Source of the DNA: Azospirillum brasilense
GTDB lineage: Bacteria; Pseudomonadota; Alphaproteobacteria; Azospirillales; Azospirillaceae
Assembly: GCF_007827815.1 (NCBI RefSeq)
Contig: NZ_VITH01000009.1
Span: 211,407-275,406 of the forward strand
Direction of reading: 5' to 3'
DNA: 64,000 bases
Positions 19,593 to 27,449 of this stretch are shown here, piece by piece (position 1 is the first letter of the stretch; each line of letters begins with the position of its first letter). The translations under genes were made by a program, and so were the position numbers. A model generated the notes under the pieces. That model made no database searches, was not told where the DNA came from, and saw nothing but the letters and a program-made list of their open reading frames with translations.

Positions 19593-20066
19593 TCAGGCGC
19601 CCTTGTCCAGCGTCGTGCCGCTGCAATAGGCCCAATCGTCGCCGTGCAGGCCGAAGAACAGGGCCACCGGCTGCTTGCCGGAGCGGTCGATGACCACGCG
19701 GAAGCGGTTGCCGGTGCAGGCACCCGCCGCCTGCTTCTGGTAAGGCAGCTTGACGCTCTTGGACTTCAGGCAGGAATCAGCGGCCTTGGGCGGGTTGGCC
19801 GACGCGTCGATGCGCTTGCCGTTCAGCACCATGTAATAGTTGGTAGCCTGCCCACCCTTCACCTCGGCTTTCACCTCGATCTTGCCGAATCGGGACTTGT
19901 AGAGGCCGGCGTCGGTTTCGCCGTCCGGCGCGCCGGGAGCGATGGCGCGGAAGGACACGGCGCCGCAGGCCGGCGGCTCCTTCTTTTGGGCAAGGGCCGG
20001 CTGGGCAAGCGCAATGGTGGCGGCGCCCGCGATCAACGCGGCACCGAAAAGACGCGACAGCGGCAT
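19593..20066 (-). CDS. Exported hypothetical protein, 157 residues
   Basis: A signal peptide is clear (about 1-26, cleavage after PALAQ). The mature part has four cysteines (in PACGAV, DSCLK, GACTG, AYCSG), enough for two disulfides, and is otherwise hydrophilic. It lies 37 bp after the thioesterase gene on the same strand, so the two may be co-transcribed. Family not recognised. Confidence 0.65.
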   Translation of the reverse strand: MPLSRLFGAALIAGAATIALAQPALAQKKEPPACGAVSFRAIAPGAPDGETDAGLYKSRFGKIEVKAEVKGGQATNYYMVLNGKRIDASANPPKAADSCLKSKSVKLPYQKQAAGACTGNRFRVVIDRSGKQPVALFFGLHGDDWAYCSGTTLDKGA

Positions 20067-20103
20067 GCGAACCTCCTGGATCGGATGGAAGGGGATGGGC
20101 GGG

Positions 20104-20547
20104 TCAGGCGGTGGCTTGGCAGAACAGGGTCTGCTGCATGATGGCGCAGTCCTTCTCCACCCCGCCGTCGAGCATCGAAATCTCGACGCTGGTGACGGTC
20201 AGGGTGCGGCCCGGCTTCAACACGCGGGCGCGGGCGATCATCACCTCGCCCTTGGCCGGCGCCATCAGGTTGACCTTGAACTCCACCGCCAGGACCTCGC
20301 TGCCCGCCGGCATCAGCGTGTAGCCGGCGTAGCCCCCGGCGTTGTCGGCCAGCGTGCTGACCATGCCCGCGTGGAAAAAGCCGTGCTGCTGCGTCAGGTC
20401 GGTGCGGAACGGCAGGCGCATCTCGCAGAAGCCGGGCTCCAGCCGCGTCAGCTCGATCCCCAGCGTCTTGCAGATCGGCTGGCGCTCGAAGCCGGCGCGG
20501 CAGCGCGCCTCCCAGTCCGGATCGCGCGGTTCGAAGGTCTTGGGCAC
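20104..20547 (-). CDS. PaaI-type hotdog thioesterase
   Basis: Protein of 147 residues with the hotdog-fold thioesterase signature QHGFFHAGMVSTLADNAGGYAGY (about 54-76), whose HGG/HAG and Asp residues form the acyl-CoA hydrolysis site, and EFKVNLMAPAKGEVMIARARVLKPGRTLTV as the second half. Likely a cytoplasmic acyl-CoA thioesterase of unknown chain preference. It follows thiG by 64 bp on the same strand, but a functional link to thiamine is not expected. Confidence 0.85.
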   Translation of the reverse strand: MPKTFEPRDPDWEARCRAGFERQPICKTLGIELTRLEPGFCEMRLPFRTDLTQQHGFFHAGMVSTLADNAGGYAGYTLMPAGSEVLAVEFKVNLMAPAKGEVMIARARVLKPGRTLTVTSVEISMLDGGVEKDCAIMQQTLFCQATA

Positions 20548-20611
20548 GTCTCGGGTCCCTCTGATCGTGTTCGGGGGGTTGAAATCGGACGGCCCCTACC
20601 CTGCGCCAGCC

Positions 20612-21382
20612 TTACGTTCCGATCAAGCCGAGCTGCGGGCTCGACGCCTCCGCGAAGGCGCGTTTCGGCATGCGCCCGGCCAGACGGGCCGCCCGCCCCG
20701 CCGCCACCGCGTCGCGCATCGCCGCCGCCATGCGCACCGGATCGCGCGCCTTCGACACCGCGGTGTTCAGCAGGACGGCGGCGCAGCCCAGCTCCATCGC
20801 CAGGGCGGCATCCGACGCCGTACCGATCCCGGCGTCCAGGACCACCGGCACCGGGCTGCGCGCGCAGATCGTCTCGATGGCGTGCGGGTTGCGGATGCCC
20901 AGCCCCGAGCCGATGAAGGCGCCCAGCGGCATCACCGCCGCAGCACCCAGGTCGGCGAGCTTGCGGCAGGTCACCGGATCGTCGTTGCAGTAGGGCAGAA
21001 CGGTAAAGCCGTCGCCCACCAACTCCTCGGTCGCGCGCAGCAGTTCTTCCACATCGGGGTAGAGCAGTTCGCGGTCGCCGATGACCTCCAGCTTGATCCA
21101 GTCCACACCCAGCGCCTCGCGGGCGAGCTGCGCGGTCAGCACCGCCTCCTTGGCGGTCAGGCAGCCGGCGGTGTTGGGCAGCAGCCCCGCGCGGTCGCCG
21201 ATGACGTCGACGAGGCTTTCCGAATAGCCGTCCAGGCTGATGCGGCGGATGGCCAGCGTGACCAGTTCGCTGCCGCTGGCCTCCAGCGCGTCGAGCATGA
21301 CCTGCTGGTTCGGATAACCAGCGGTGCCGAGAAACAGGCGCGAGCGGAACTCGCGGCCCGCTATGGTGAGCGTGTCGTTCAT
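20612..21382 (-). CDS. thiG: Thiazole synthase ThiG
   Basis: Joins deoxyxylulose 5-phosphate, the glycine imine made by ThiO and ThiS thiocarboxylate into the thiazole ring of thiamine. The 256-residue TIM barrel shows SRLFLGTAGYP at the start, the catalytic Lys (K97) in VDWIKLEVIGD, and VVLDAGIGTASDAALAMELG with the GIG/GT phosphate-binding loop. A ribosome site GAGGAAAC precedes ATG 21382. It is the last thi gene of the riboswitch-controlled set, separated from thiS by a repeat element. Confidence 0.96.
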   Translation of the reverse strand: MNDTLTIAGREFRSRLFLGTAGYPNQQVMLDALEASGSELVTLAIRRISLDGYSESLVDVIGDRAGLLPNTAGCLTAKEAVLTAQLAREALGVDWIKLEVIGDRELLYPDVEELLRATEELVGDGFTVLPYCNDDPVTCRKLADLGAAAVMPLGAFIGSGLGIRNPHAIETICARSPVPVVLDAGIGTASDAALAMELGCAAVLLNTAVSKARDPVRMAAAMRDAVAAGRAARLAGRMPKRAFAEASSPQLGLIGT

Positions 21383-21406
21383 GGGTGTTTCCTCGATGAT
21401 TGATAT

Positions 21407-21547
21407 CCCCTCTCCCGCCTCGGGAGAGGGGAGGGGCCCGCGCGAAGCGCGGGAAGGGTGAGGGTGCCGCCGAGGATCAGCGCCTTGATCCTTGCACGAC
21501 CCTCACCCGCCCGCTGCGCGGGCACCCTCTCCCGGGACGGGAGAGGG
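21407..21547. repeat. REP-like palindromic element between thiS and thiG
   Basis: Nested inverted repeats built from CCCTCTCCC/GGGAGAGGG and GGGTGAGGG/CCCTCACCC arms with internal hairpins (CCCGCG...CGCGGG). The same arm words recur at 26745-26845, 35019-35137 and 42201-42379. In this copy the element splits the thi operon. Confidence 0.75.
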
Positions 21548-21600
21548 ATTGGGCGCCGCCTTTGCGGGAAAAACATCAAGGGACGTGGCGGGCGAGAGGT

Positions 21601-21810
21601 TCAGCCGCCTTGGACGGGCCGGATGATCTCCAGGGCGTCGCCCGCGGACAGGGCCGTCTCATCCCAGCGGCGGGACGGCAGGACGGCGCCATTGAGAGCG
21701 ACGGCGACCCCGCGAGTCCCCGCGGCGATACCGCGGTCGGCCAGCAGGGCGGCGACGGTCGGAACGTTCAGCTCCTCCTCCCGCCCATTGACGCGGATGC
21801 GCGCGCTCAT
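21601..21810 (-). CDS. thiS: Sulfur carrier protein ThiS
   Basis: Ubiquitin-like protein of 69 residues ending in the required Gly-Gly (PVQGG), where the thiocarboxylate forms. It begins MSARIRVNGREEELNVPTVA, typical of the family. Its ATG overlaps the thiO stop by 4 bp, so translation is probably coupled. Confidence 0.93.
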   Translation of the reverse strand: MSARIRVNGREEELNVPTVAALLADRGIAAGTRGVAVALNGAVLPSRRWDETALSAGDALEIIRPVQGG

Positions 21811-22976
21811 GCCGCGGCTCCCCTGGGCTGGGCGAAGCGGTCGAGCGCGAAGGGGAGGATCACCGGATCGCTTTCCCCGGTCAGGACCAGCCGCGCCACC
21901 GAATCCGCGGTGACCGGGGTCAGCAGGATGCCGTTGCGGTGGTGCCCGGTGGCGTAGACCAGCCCCTCCACCTCCGAGAGGCCGAGGATCGGGGCGTCGT
22001 CGCGGGTGCCGGGGCGGAAGCCGGCCCATGCCTCCTCGATGGGCAGTTCGGCGATGCCCGGCAGGGCGCGCCACGCCCCCTCCAGCAGGGCGAACTGGCC
22101 CCCGGCGGTCAGCCGGTCGTCGAAGCCGCGCTCCTCCGTCGTGGCGCCGACCAGCAGCCGCCCGTCCAGCCGCGGGATCAGGTAGGTGCCGGGCGTCCAC
22201 ACCACATGGCGCAGCAGCGGCAACCGGGCGTCCATGCGCAGGCAGAGCATCTGGCCCTTCACCGGGCGCACCGGCGGCCGCACCGCCGGGGACAGCCCGT
22301 CGATCCAGCCCGACCACGCCCCGGCGGCCAGAACCACCCGGTCGGCCTCGAACAGCCGGTCGCCGACCTGGACGCCAACGGCGCGACCACCACGGACCTC
22401 GATGCGGCCGATCTCTGCATACTCGTGCACCACGGCACCGGCCCGCAAAGCGGCGGCATGCAGGGCGGCGGCAACCTTGCGGTTGTCCACCTGATGGTCG
22501 CCGGCGCAGAACAGCGCACCGGCCACGCCCGGCTGGAGATAGGGCTCGCGCCGCCGCACCTCCGCCCCGCTCAGCCATTCCACCGGCAGGCCAAGCTTGG
22601 TCTGGAAGTCGTGCAGGAAGCGCACCTTGGCCGCGTCGTCGGCGTTCAGCGCGATGACCATCGTGCCTTCGCCGCGCAGGTCCACCGCCATGCCGGAAGC
22701 GGCCTCCAGCTCCGCCGCGAAGGCGGGCCACAGGTCCTGCGAGGCGCGGGTCAACGGCAGAAGGTTCTCTTCGCCGGGTTCGGTTTCCACGCAGGCGGCG
22801 AGCATGCCCCCCGCGGCGTGGCTGGCGCCCCGGCCGGCGGCGCCGCGGTCGAAGACCTCGACCCGGCAGCCGGCGGCGGCCAGCCTCCAGGCGATGGACA
22901 GGCCGATCACCCCGGCGCCGATCACGGCGACGGTGGGTTTTGCGGAATCAGAATGAAATAAGGGCGCGGATACCAT
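21807..22976 (-). CDS. thiO: Glycine oxidase ThiO
   Basis: FAD enzyme of 389 residues that oxidises glycine to the imine used by ThiG. The dinucleotide site VAVIGAGVIGLSIAWRLA is at about 16-33, followed by GRGASHAAGGML, the DAO-family loop. GPGTYLIPR-like WTPGTYLIPRLDGRLLVGATTEE and the C-terminal GHHRNGILLTPVTAD are typical of ThiO. Its ribosome site (AAGGGAG, 22984-22990) lies inside the 3' end of the TPP riboswitch, so ligand binding should block translation. Confidence 0.94.
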   Translation of the reverse strand: MVSAPLFHSDSAKPTVAVIGAGVIGLSIAWRLAAAGCRVEVFDRGAAGRGASHAAGGMLAACVETEPGEENLLPLTRASQDLWPAFAAELEAASGMAVDLRGEGTMVIALNADDAAKVRFLHDFQTKLGLPVEWLSGAEVRRREPYLQPGVAGALFCAGDHQVDNRKVAAALHAAALRAGAVVHEYAEIGRIEVRGGRAVGVQVGDRLFEADRVVLAAGAWSGWIDGLSPAVRPPVRPVKGQMLCLRMDARLPLLRHVVWTPGTYLIPRLDGRLLVGATTEERGFDDRLTAGGQFALLEGAWRALPGIAELPIEEAWAGFRPGTRDDAPILGLSEVEGLVYATGHHRNGILLTPVTADSVARLVLTGESDPVILPFALDRFAQPRGAAA

Positions 22977-22982
22977 GCGGCG

Positions 22983-23060
22983 GCTCCCTTCGCTGGCATT
23001 ATCCAGACAGGTTCGATGGGTGTGATCTCAGCCGCGCGAGCGCATCCCGCACGGCACCCC
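22983..23060 (-). promoter_or_regulatory. TPP riboswitch (THI element)
   Basis: Read on the minus strand, all conserved blocks are present: GGGGTGCC at the 5' side (23060-23053), CTGAGA (23031-23026), then ACCTGTCTGGATAATGCCAG and GAAGGGAG at the 3' end (to 22984). The last block contains the thiO ribosome site 7 bp before the ATG. This gives direct translational control of thiO-thiS-thiG by thiamine pyrophosphate. Confidence 0.96.
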
Positions 23061-23117
23061 AGCCAATGCCCGGATCATCCGGAAGAGAGCCGCCTTTGGC
23101 AAGTCCCTTTTCGTTGG

Positions 23118-24557
23118 TCACAACAACAAAAGCGACGCCAGCCCCAGGAAGGACAGGAAGCCGATGACGTCGGTCATGGTGGTCAGGAAGACCGAACTCG
23201 CCACCGCCGGATCGACGCCCATCCGGTCCAGCCCGATGGGAATCAGCACCCCGCACAGCCCGGCGACGAACAGGTTGATGACCATGGCGCAGCCGATGAC
23301 GAGGCCGATCATCGGCTCGAACCACGTCGCGGCGATGGCCCCCACCAGCGTGGCGAAGACGGCGCCGTTGAGCAGACCGACCAGAACCTCCTTGCCCACC
23401 ACGCGGGGCGCGTTGGAGGACGACAGCTCGCGCGTCGCCAGGGCGCGCACCGCCACGGTCAGCGTCTGGGTCCCGGCGTTGCCGCCCATCGAGGCGGTGA
23501 TCGGCATCAGCACGGCCAGCGCCACGATCTGTTCGATGGTCGCCTCGAACAGCGAGATGACGCCCGCCGCCGCAAAGGCGGTGAACAGGTTCAGCCCCAG
23601 CCAGGAAATGCGCGAGCGCGAGGTTTCCAGCACCGAGCGGTAGATCGAGGTGTCGCCGACGCCGCCCAGCTTGCCGATGTCGTCCTCGGCCTCCTCGTCG
23701 ATGATGTGGACCACGTCGTCGACGGTGATGACGCCGATCAGCCGCCCGCCGGCATCCACCACGGGGGCGGAGACCAGGGCGTATTGGCGGAACAGGTTCG
23801 CCACCTCCTCCTGGTCCATGGTGGCGGGGATGGTGTCCACCTCCTCCGTCACCAGATCGGCGATGCGGACGGACCGCTTCTGGCGCAGCAGGCGCGACAG
23901 CGGCACCGCCCCGACCACCCGGTGCATCGGATCGACGACGAAGATGTCGTAGAAGTCCTCCGGCAGCTCATCGGTGGTGGCGCGGACATAATCGATGGTC
24001 TTGCCCACCGTCCAGAACTGCGGGACCGCCACCAGATCGCGCTGCATCAGGCGGCCGGCGGTGTATTCGTCGTAGGTCAGGTTCTCCTGGACCAGCGCGC
24101 GGTCGGCGGCCGGCAGATTCTCCAGAACCTCGCGCCGGGTGTCCTCGTCCAGGTCCTCGATGACGTCGACGGCGTCGTCGGTGTCCAGCTCCGCGACGGC
24201 GGCGGCCAGCTCCTTCGGCTCGAACAGCTCGACGATCTCCTCGCGGAGATCGGGGTTGAGGTAGCTCAGCACCTCGCCGTCGAAGTCGGGGCGCAGGACG
24301 CCGACCAGCGCCTCGCGGTCGTCGTGGCCGAGCTGTTCGATCAGGTCGGCGATGTCGGCGGGGTGCAGCGTGTCCAGCTCGGCGCGCAGATCGTCGCGCC
24401 ATCCGGCGTGCAGCCGTTCGACGATCTCCTCCACGAACTCCGGCTCAACACCGTAGGCGCGCTCCTCCTCGCCGTCCTCGCGGGGCGGGGCGGGGCGTTC
24501 GGCCGGGTGCGGCACATCGTCCTGGATACGATCCGGTTCCTGGCGGTCGGTGTGCAT
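23118..24557 (-). CDS. mgtE: Magnesium transporter MgtE
   Basis: Mg2+ channel of 479 residues. The acidic N-domain runs to about residue 160 (LHPADIADLIEQL, LDTDDAVDVIEDLDEDTR), followed by two CBS domains to about 290 (VDPMHRVVGAVPLSRLL, VDAGGRLIGVITVDDVVHIIDEEA). Five membrane helices follow, with the pore motif PITASMGGNAGTQT. The end VFLTTMTDVIGFLSFLGLA is typical. The start at 24557 has a GGGAGGGTG ribosome site. It lies just upstream of the thi riboswitch on the same strand but is a separate unit. Confidence 0.95.
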   Translation of the reverse strand: MHTDRQEPDRIQDDVPHPAERPAPPREDGEEERAYGVEPEFVEEIVERLHAGWRDDLRAELDTLHPADIADLIEQLGHDDREALVGVLRPDFDGEVLSYLNPDLREEIVELFEPKELAAAVAELDTDDAVDVIEDLDEDTRREVLENLPAADRALVQENLTYDEYTAGRLMQRDLVAVPQFWTVGKTIDYVRATTDELPEDFYDIFVVDPMHRVVGAVPLSRLLRQKRSVRIADLVTEEVDTIPATMDQEEVANLFRQYALVSAPVVDAGGRLIGVITVDDVVHIIDEEAEDDIGKLGGVGDTSIYRSVLETSRSRISWLGLNLFTAFAAAGVISLFEATIEQIVALAVLMPITASMGGNAGTQTLTVAVRALATRELSSSNAPRVVGKEVLVGLLNGAVFATLVGAIAATWFEPMIGLVIGCAMVINLFVAGLCGVLIPIGLDRMGVDPAVASSVFLTTMTDVIGFLSFLGLASLLLL

Positions 24558-24712
24558 GGCGGCACCCTCCCTTTACGATGGCAATGCGGCGTGACGGCAT
24601 GGTCCTGCGATCGGCCGACCATGGCGCACCGGCGTTTGCGGGTTGGTGGGGAGCCCTCGCGGAATCCCGCCGGGGCGCCCACCGAATATAGGTGTGCCGC
24701 TGTTTTGTCCAG
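24558..24712 (-). promoter_or_regulatory. mgtE promoter and ~120-nt structured leader
   Basis: On the minus strand CTGGAC (24712-24707), a 16-bp spacer and TATATT (24690-24685) make a plausible promoter. The transcript would carry about 120 nt before the mgtE ATG. The leader contains complementary segments, including CATGGTC ... GACCATG with a 12-nt gap and GGTGGG ... CCCACC closing a GC-rich arm. I do not recognise a known Mg2+ riboswitch; a regulatory leader is possible. Confidence 0.4.
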
Positions 24713-24854
24713 CCCGGCGGACCGGTCCGGGCCCTCCGGCCTTGCGCGCAATTGCTTGCGCGGGCTTCACAATTCGTGCACCCATAATGCGCGCGGGGCT
24801 TTCCACCTCGCGCAGCCCGAGAAGAACCGACACCACCGGCCAGCGGATGTGACG

Positions 24855-25157
24855 ATGGAGTACGCCTACACCGACATCGACGGTCAGGAGGGGATCATGC
24901 TGTCGGGGCGTTTCACCTACGACGACAGCCGCAAGTTCCACGACCTGCTGGCGGATTGGGACATCGGCGCGCGGCCCGAGGTGCGGCTGGACCTGCGTTA
25001 TCTGACCTTTCTCGACTCCGCGGCAATCGGCATGCTGTTCGTCCTTGCCAACCGTTGCCGCGACGCCAAGGGTCTGGTGACGGTGCACAACGCGCAGCCC
25101 TACATCGTGCAGACCATGCGGCGCGTGGCGCTCGACCAGTATGTGGAGTTCCGCTGA
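24855..25157 (+). CDS. STAS-domain protein (anti-sigma-factor antagonist type)
   Basis: Protein of 100 residues consisting of one STAS domain: LSGRFTYDD strand-loop near 16-24, and the phosphorylatable Ser in LTFLDSAAIGMLF (S55), followed by HNAQPYIVQTMRRVALDQYVEF. Such proteins bind a partner switch kinase or anti-sigma factor; none is encoded nearby. ATG 24855 has a weak GGA ribosome site; GTG at 24849 is an alternative. Confidence 0.85.
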   Translation: MEYAYTDIDGQEGIMLSGRFTYDDSRKFHDLLADWDIGARPEVRLDLRYLTFLDSAAIGMLFVLANRCRDAKGLVTVHNAQPYIVQTMRRVALDQYVEFR

Positions 25158-25201
25158 GGCGGAGCGGCCCGAAAGAAACAGCCCTGATCCGGGCGGCCTG
25201 A

Positions 25202-25249
25202 AAACGAAAAAGCCCGCTGTGGTCCGATGGACCGGCGGGCTTTTCGTTT
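25202..25249. terminator. Bidirectional terminator between the STAS gene and tRNA-Leu
   Basis: Stem GCCCGC (25212-25217) with GCGGGC (25235-25240), an inner GGTCC/GGACC stem, and flanking A-rich and T-rich arms (AAACGAAAA on the left, TTTTCGTTT on the right), so it can work on both strands. Confidence 0.8.
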
Positions 25250-25277
25250 GTTTGCCTGATCCCCCGTTTCGGGGGGA

Positions 25278-25364
25278 TGGTGCGGTCGAGAAGACTCGAA
25301 CTTCCACGGCATCTCTGCCACAGCGACCTCAACGCTGCGCGTCTACCAATTCCGCCACGACCGC
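25278..25364 (-). tRNA. tRNA-Leu (GAG)
   Basis: 87 nt including an encoded CCA. Acceptor GCGGTCG pairs with CGACCGC, the D-arm is GTGGCGGAATTGGTAGACGC, the anticodon loop TTGAGGT reads GAG, a long variable arm is present as expected for leucine, and the T-arm is GTTCGAGTC. Confidence 0.95.
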
Positions 25365-25489
25365 ACAAGGCTGGTAGAACCGACGACAGGATCACTCCCG
25401 TCATCGGGTGGAGCGGGGGAATAGCAGATCCCCAACGACCGATCAAGCGGCGTCTCGCGTTTTTGCCAAAGAAAGTTCATAACGTCGGG

Positions 25490-26218
25490 ATGACCGACCT
25501 CACCGCCCCCGTTCCGCCCGCCCCCGACGCCATCGGCGATGCCGTTCCCGCCCCGGCCAGGGCGGTGGAGTGGCGCATCAGCGACACGCCCGTCCCCTAC
25601 CCCGACGCGCTGGCCGAGATGGAGGCGCGCGTCGAGGCCATCCGCGCCGGCACCGCGCCGGAGCTGGTCTGGCTGCTGGAGCACCCGCCCCTCTACACCG
25701 CCGGAACCAGCGCGCGGGAGGAAGACCTGCTGGAGCCGGGCCGCTTCCCCGTCTATCAGGCCGGGCGCGGCGGGCAGTTCACCTACCATGGGCCGGGGCA
25801 GCGCGTGGCCTATGTGATGCTCGACCTGAAGACGCGCGGCGCCGACATCCGCGCCTTCGTCCAGGATCTGGAGGAGTGGCTGATCCGCACGCTGGCCGCC
25901 TTCAACATCCGCGGCGAGCGGCGGGAGGGCCGCGTCGGCATCTGGGTGGACAAGGGACCTTACGGCGGCGCCCCCGGCCAGGAGGACAAGATCGCCGCGA
26001 TCGGCGTGCGGGTGCGCCGCTGGGTCAGCTTCCATGGCGTCGCCCTGAACGTGGAGCCGGACCTGTCGCACTTCGCCGGCATCGTCCCATGCGGCATCAG
26101 CGAGCATGGGGTGACCTCCATCGTCGCGCTCGGCCATCTCGTCGCCATGGAGGATGTGGACGCCGCCCTGATCGCCAGCTTCGCGGAGGTCTTCGGCGGC
26201 GGGCCGGAAGGGGAATGA
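25490..26218 (+). CDS. lipB: Octanoyltransferase LipB
   Basis: Transfers octanoate from acyl carrier protein to lipoyl domains, the first step of lipoate synthesis. The 242-residue protein shows WLLEHPPLYTAGTSA, GRGGQFTYHGPGQRVAY (about 92-108), the catalytic Lys K167 in EDKIAAIGVRVRRW, and the catalytic Cys C201 in VPCGISEHGVTS. The first ~20 residues are Pro/Ala-rich and extra. Its ribosome site is poor. It is convergent with the next gene, 3 bp apart. Confidence 0.95.
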   Translation: MTDLTAPVPPAPDAIGDAVPAPARAVEWRISDTPVPYPDALAEMEARVEAIRAGTAPELVWLLEHPPLYTAGTSAREEDLLEPGRFPVYQAGRGGQFTYHGPGQRVAYVMLDLKTRGADIRAFVQDLEEWLIRTLAAFNIRGERREGRVGIWVDKGPYGGAPGQEDKIAAIGVRVRRWVSFHGVALNVEPDLSHFAGIVPCGISEHGVTSIVALGHLVAMEDVDAALIASFAEVFGGGPEGE

Positions 26219-26221
26219 GCC

Positions 26222-26731
26222 CTACCGCTTCGGCGCCCCGGCGGGCTGCGCGTCGTTGAGGACGCGCAGATCCTCGTTGGTGATCGACACGATGGTGCAG
26301 CCGGTGCTGTCGCCGTTGCGGAACAGGTAGATCAGCTTGCGGTTCGCCTGCTTCTTCGGGTCGTGCAGGTTCAGGCCGTGACCGAAGGCGACGCCCAGGA
26401 CCTCGCCTTTGAAAATGGCGCGGTAGCGCATGGGCATTTGCTCCCGGAACTGGCGGGAGGCGCAGGATTTGCTCAGTTCCTTCTCGAAGGTCCCGGCGTG
26501 CCGCCAGTCCTGGGTGGAGCGGATCGTCACCCATTGCGGCGGCAGCGGGAACTGGACGACCGGCGGCGACAGCGGCAGGTCGTAGCCGCCGGGCGGCACC
26601 GGCGGCATGTGCCCCGGCTCCGTCCGGTCAAGCGGCCCCTTGGCCCAGGCGGCTCCGGTTGCCAACACGCCGAGCGACAGGAGGGCGCCGCACAGGAGCC
26701 GAAGCGCTGATTTTGGCCTTTTGCCGCTCAT
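26222..26731 (-). CDS. Exported hypothetical protein, 169 residues
   Basis: Signal peptide about 1-30 (LLCGALLSLGVLATGAAWA). The mature N-terminus is Pro-rich (MPPVPPGG, LSPPVVQFPLPP), and the rest has two cysteines (KSCAS, TGCTI) that could form a disulfide. The segment YRAIFKGEVLGVAFGHGLNLHDP is distinctive, but I do not recognise the family. Confidence 0.6.
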   Translation of the reverse strand: MSGKRPKSALRLLCGALLSLGVLATGAAWAKGPLDRTEPGHMPPVPPGGYDLPLSPPVVQFPLPPQWVTIRSTQDWRHAGTFEKELSKSCASRQFREQMPMRYRAIFKGEVLGVAFGHGLNLHDPKKQANRKLIYLFRNGDSTGCTIVSITNEDLRVLNDAQPAGAPKR

Positions 26732-26744
26732 CCCGACCCGAGTG

Positions 26745-26845
26745 CCCCCACCCTAACCCTCCCCCGCTTCGCAGGGGAGGGGACTGCCGCCGCTTCGCGA
26801 TACACTCCCTCCCCTGCGATAGCGGGGGAGGGTCGGGGTGGGGGC
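26745..26845. repeat. REP-like palindromic element
   Basis: ACCCTCCCCCGC/GCGGGGGAGGGT arms with an internal CAGGGGAGGG/CCCTCCCCTG pair, ended by CCCCCACCC and GGGTGGGGG words. Located between the exported protein gene and the acylphosphatase gene; related in style to three other elements in the window, though the least similar copy. Confidence 0.6.
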
Positions 26846-26919
26846 AAGGCTAAACAGCCCCTCATCCACGCCCGACAGCCTAGCCCCGCCGGACTAACAG
26901 AACGCTAACCATCCCACCG

Positions 26920-27213
26920 TCACAGCGTCGGGCGCTGCTCGAAGACGCCCGGACCGGGATCGCGGGCGGGCTCGACGGCGATGTCGCTGACGATGGCGGC
27001 GGAGGGGCCGCGGCGGCAGGCCTCCAGCATGCGGTCCACGGCGTCCGCCGGGCCGGCGAACAGCGCCTCCACCGTGCCGTCGCCGCGGTTGCGCACCCAG
27101 CCGTCCAGCCCTAGCCGGTTCGCCGTCTCCACGGTCCAGCCGCGGTACCACACGCCCTGCACCTTGCCATGAATGCGGGCCAGCACGGCCTTGCGGTCTT
27201 CCTTATCCGCCAT
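26920..27213 (-). CDS. Acylphosphatase
   Basis: Protein of 97 residues with the acylphosphatase signature: GKVQGVWYRGW (phosphate-binding loop with the catalytic Arg) and GWVRNRGDGTVEALFAG (catalytic Asn). It hydrolyses acyl phosphates in the cytoplasm. ATG 27213 gives a normal-length protein; ATG 27219 would add two residues. About 235 bp without a gene separate it from the next start. Confidence 0.92.
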   Translation of the reverse strand: MADKEDRKAVLARIHGKVQGVWYRGWTVETANRLGLDGWVRNRGDGTVEALFAGPADAVDRMLEACRRGPSAAIVSDIAVEPARDPGPGVFEQRPTL

Positions 27214-27449
27214 TCCCATCCCCGGTGTCGTTTCCATGAGGCGAAGGACAATAGGACAGGCGCCGGTTCCGGAAAAGCCGGCGCCCTCCCCTCCCCCAAT
27301 GAACAGTGCCGCCAACCATTCGTCGGCGTATCATCCCTTGCATGGCGGGGCGCGGGATCTCCTGTGACCGCCGGGCCGCGACAGCGAAGGCCGCGACCGG
27401 GCACGGGCGGGCTCGCGTTCCCTGAACGAACGGTTCGGGAGGAACGGAC

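Noticed and set aside
21407..21547. CRISPR-like repeats between thiS and thiG
   Set aside because: The repeats are inverted and nested without regular unique spacers, and no cas genes are present.
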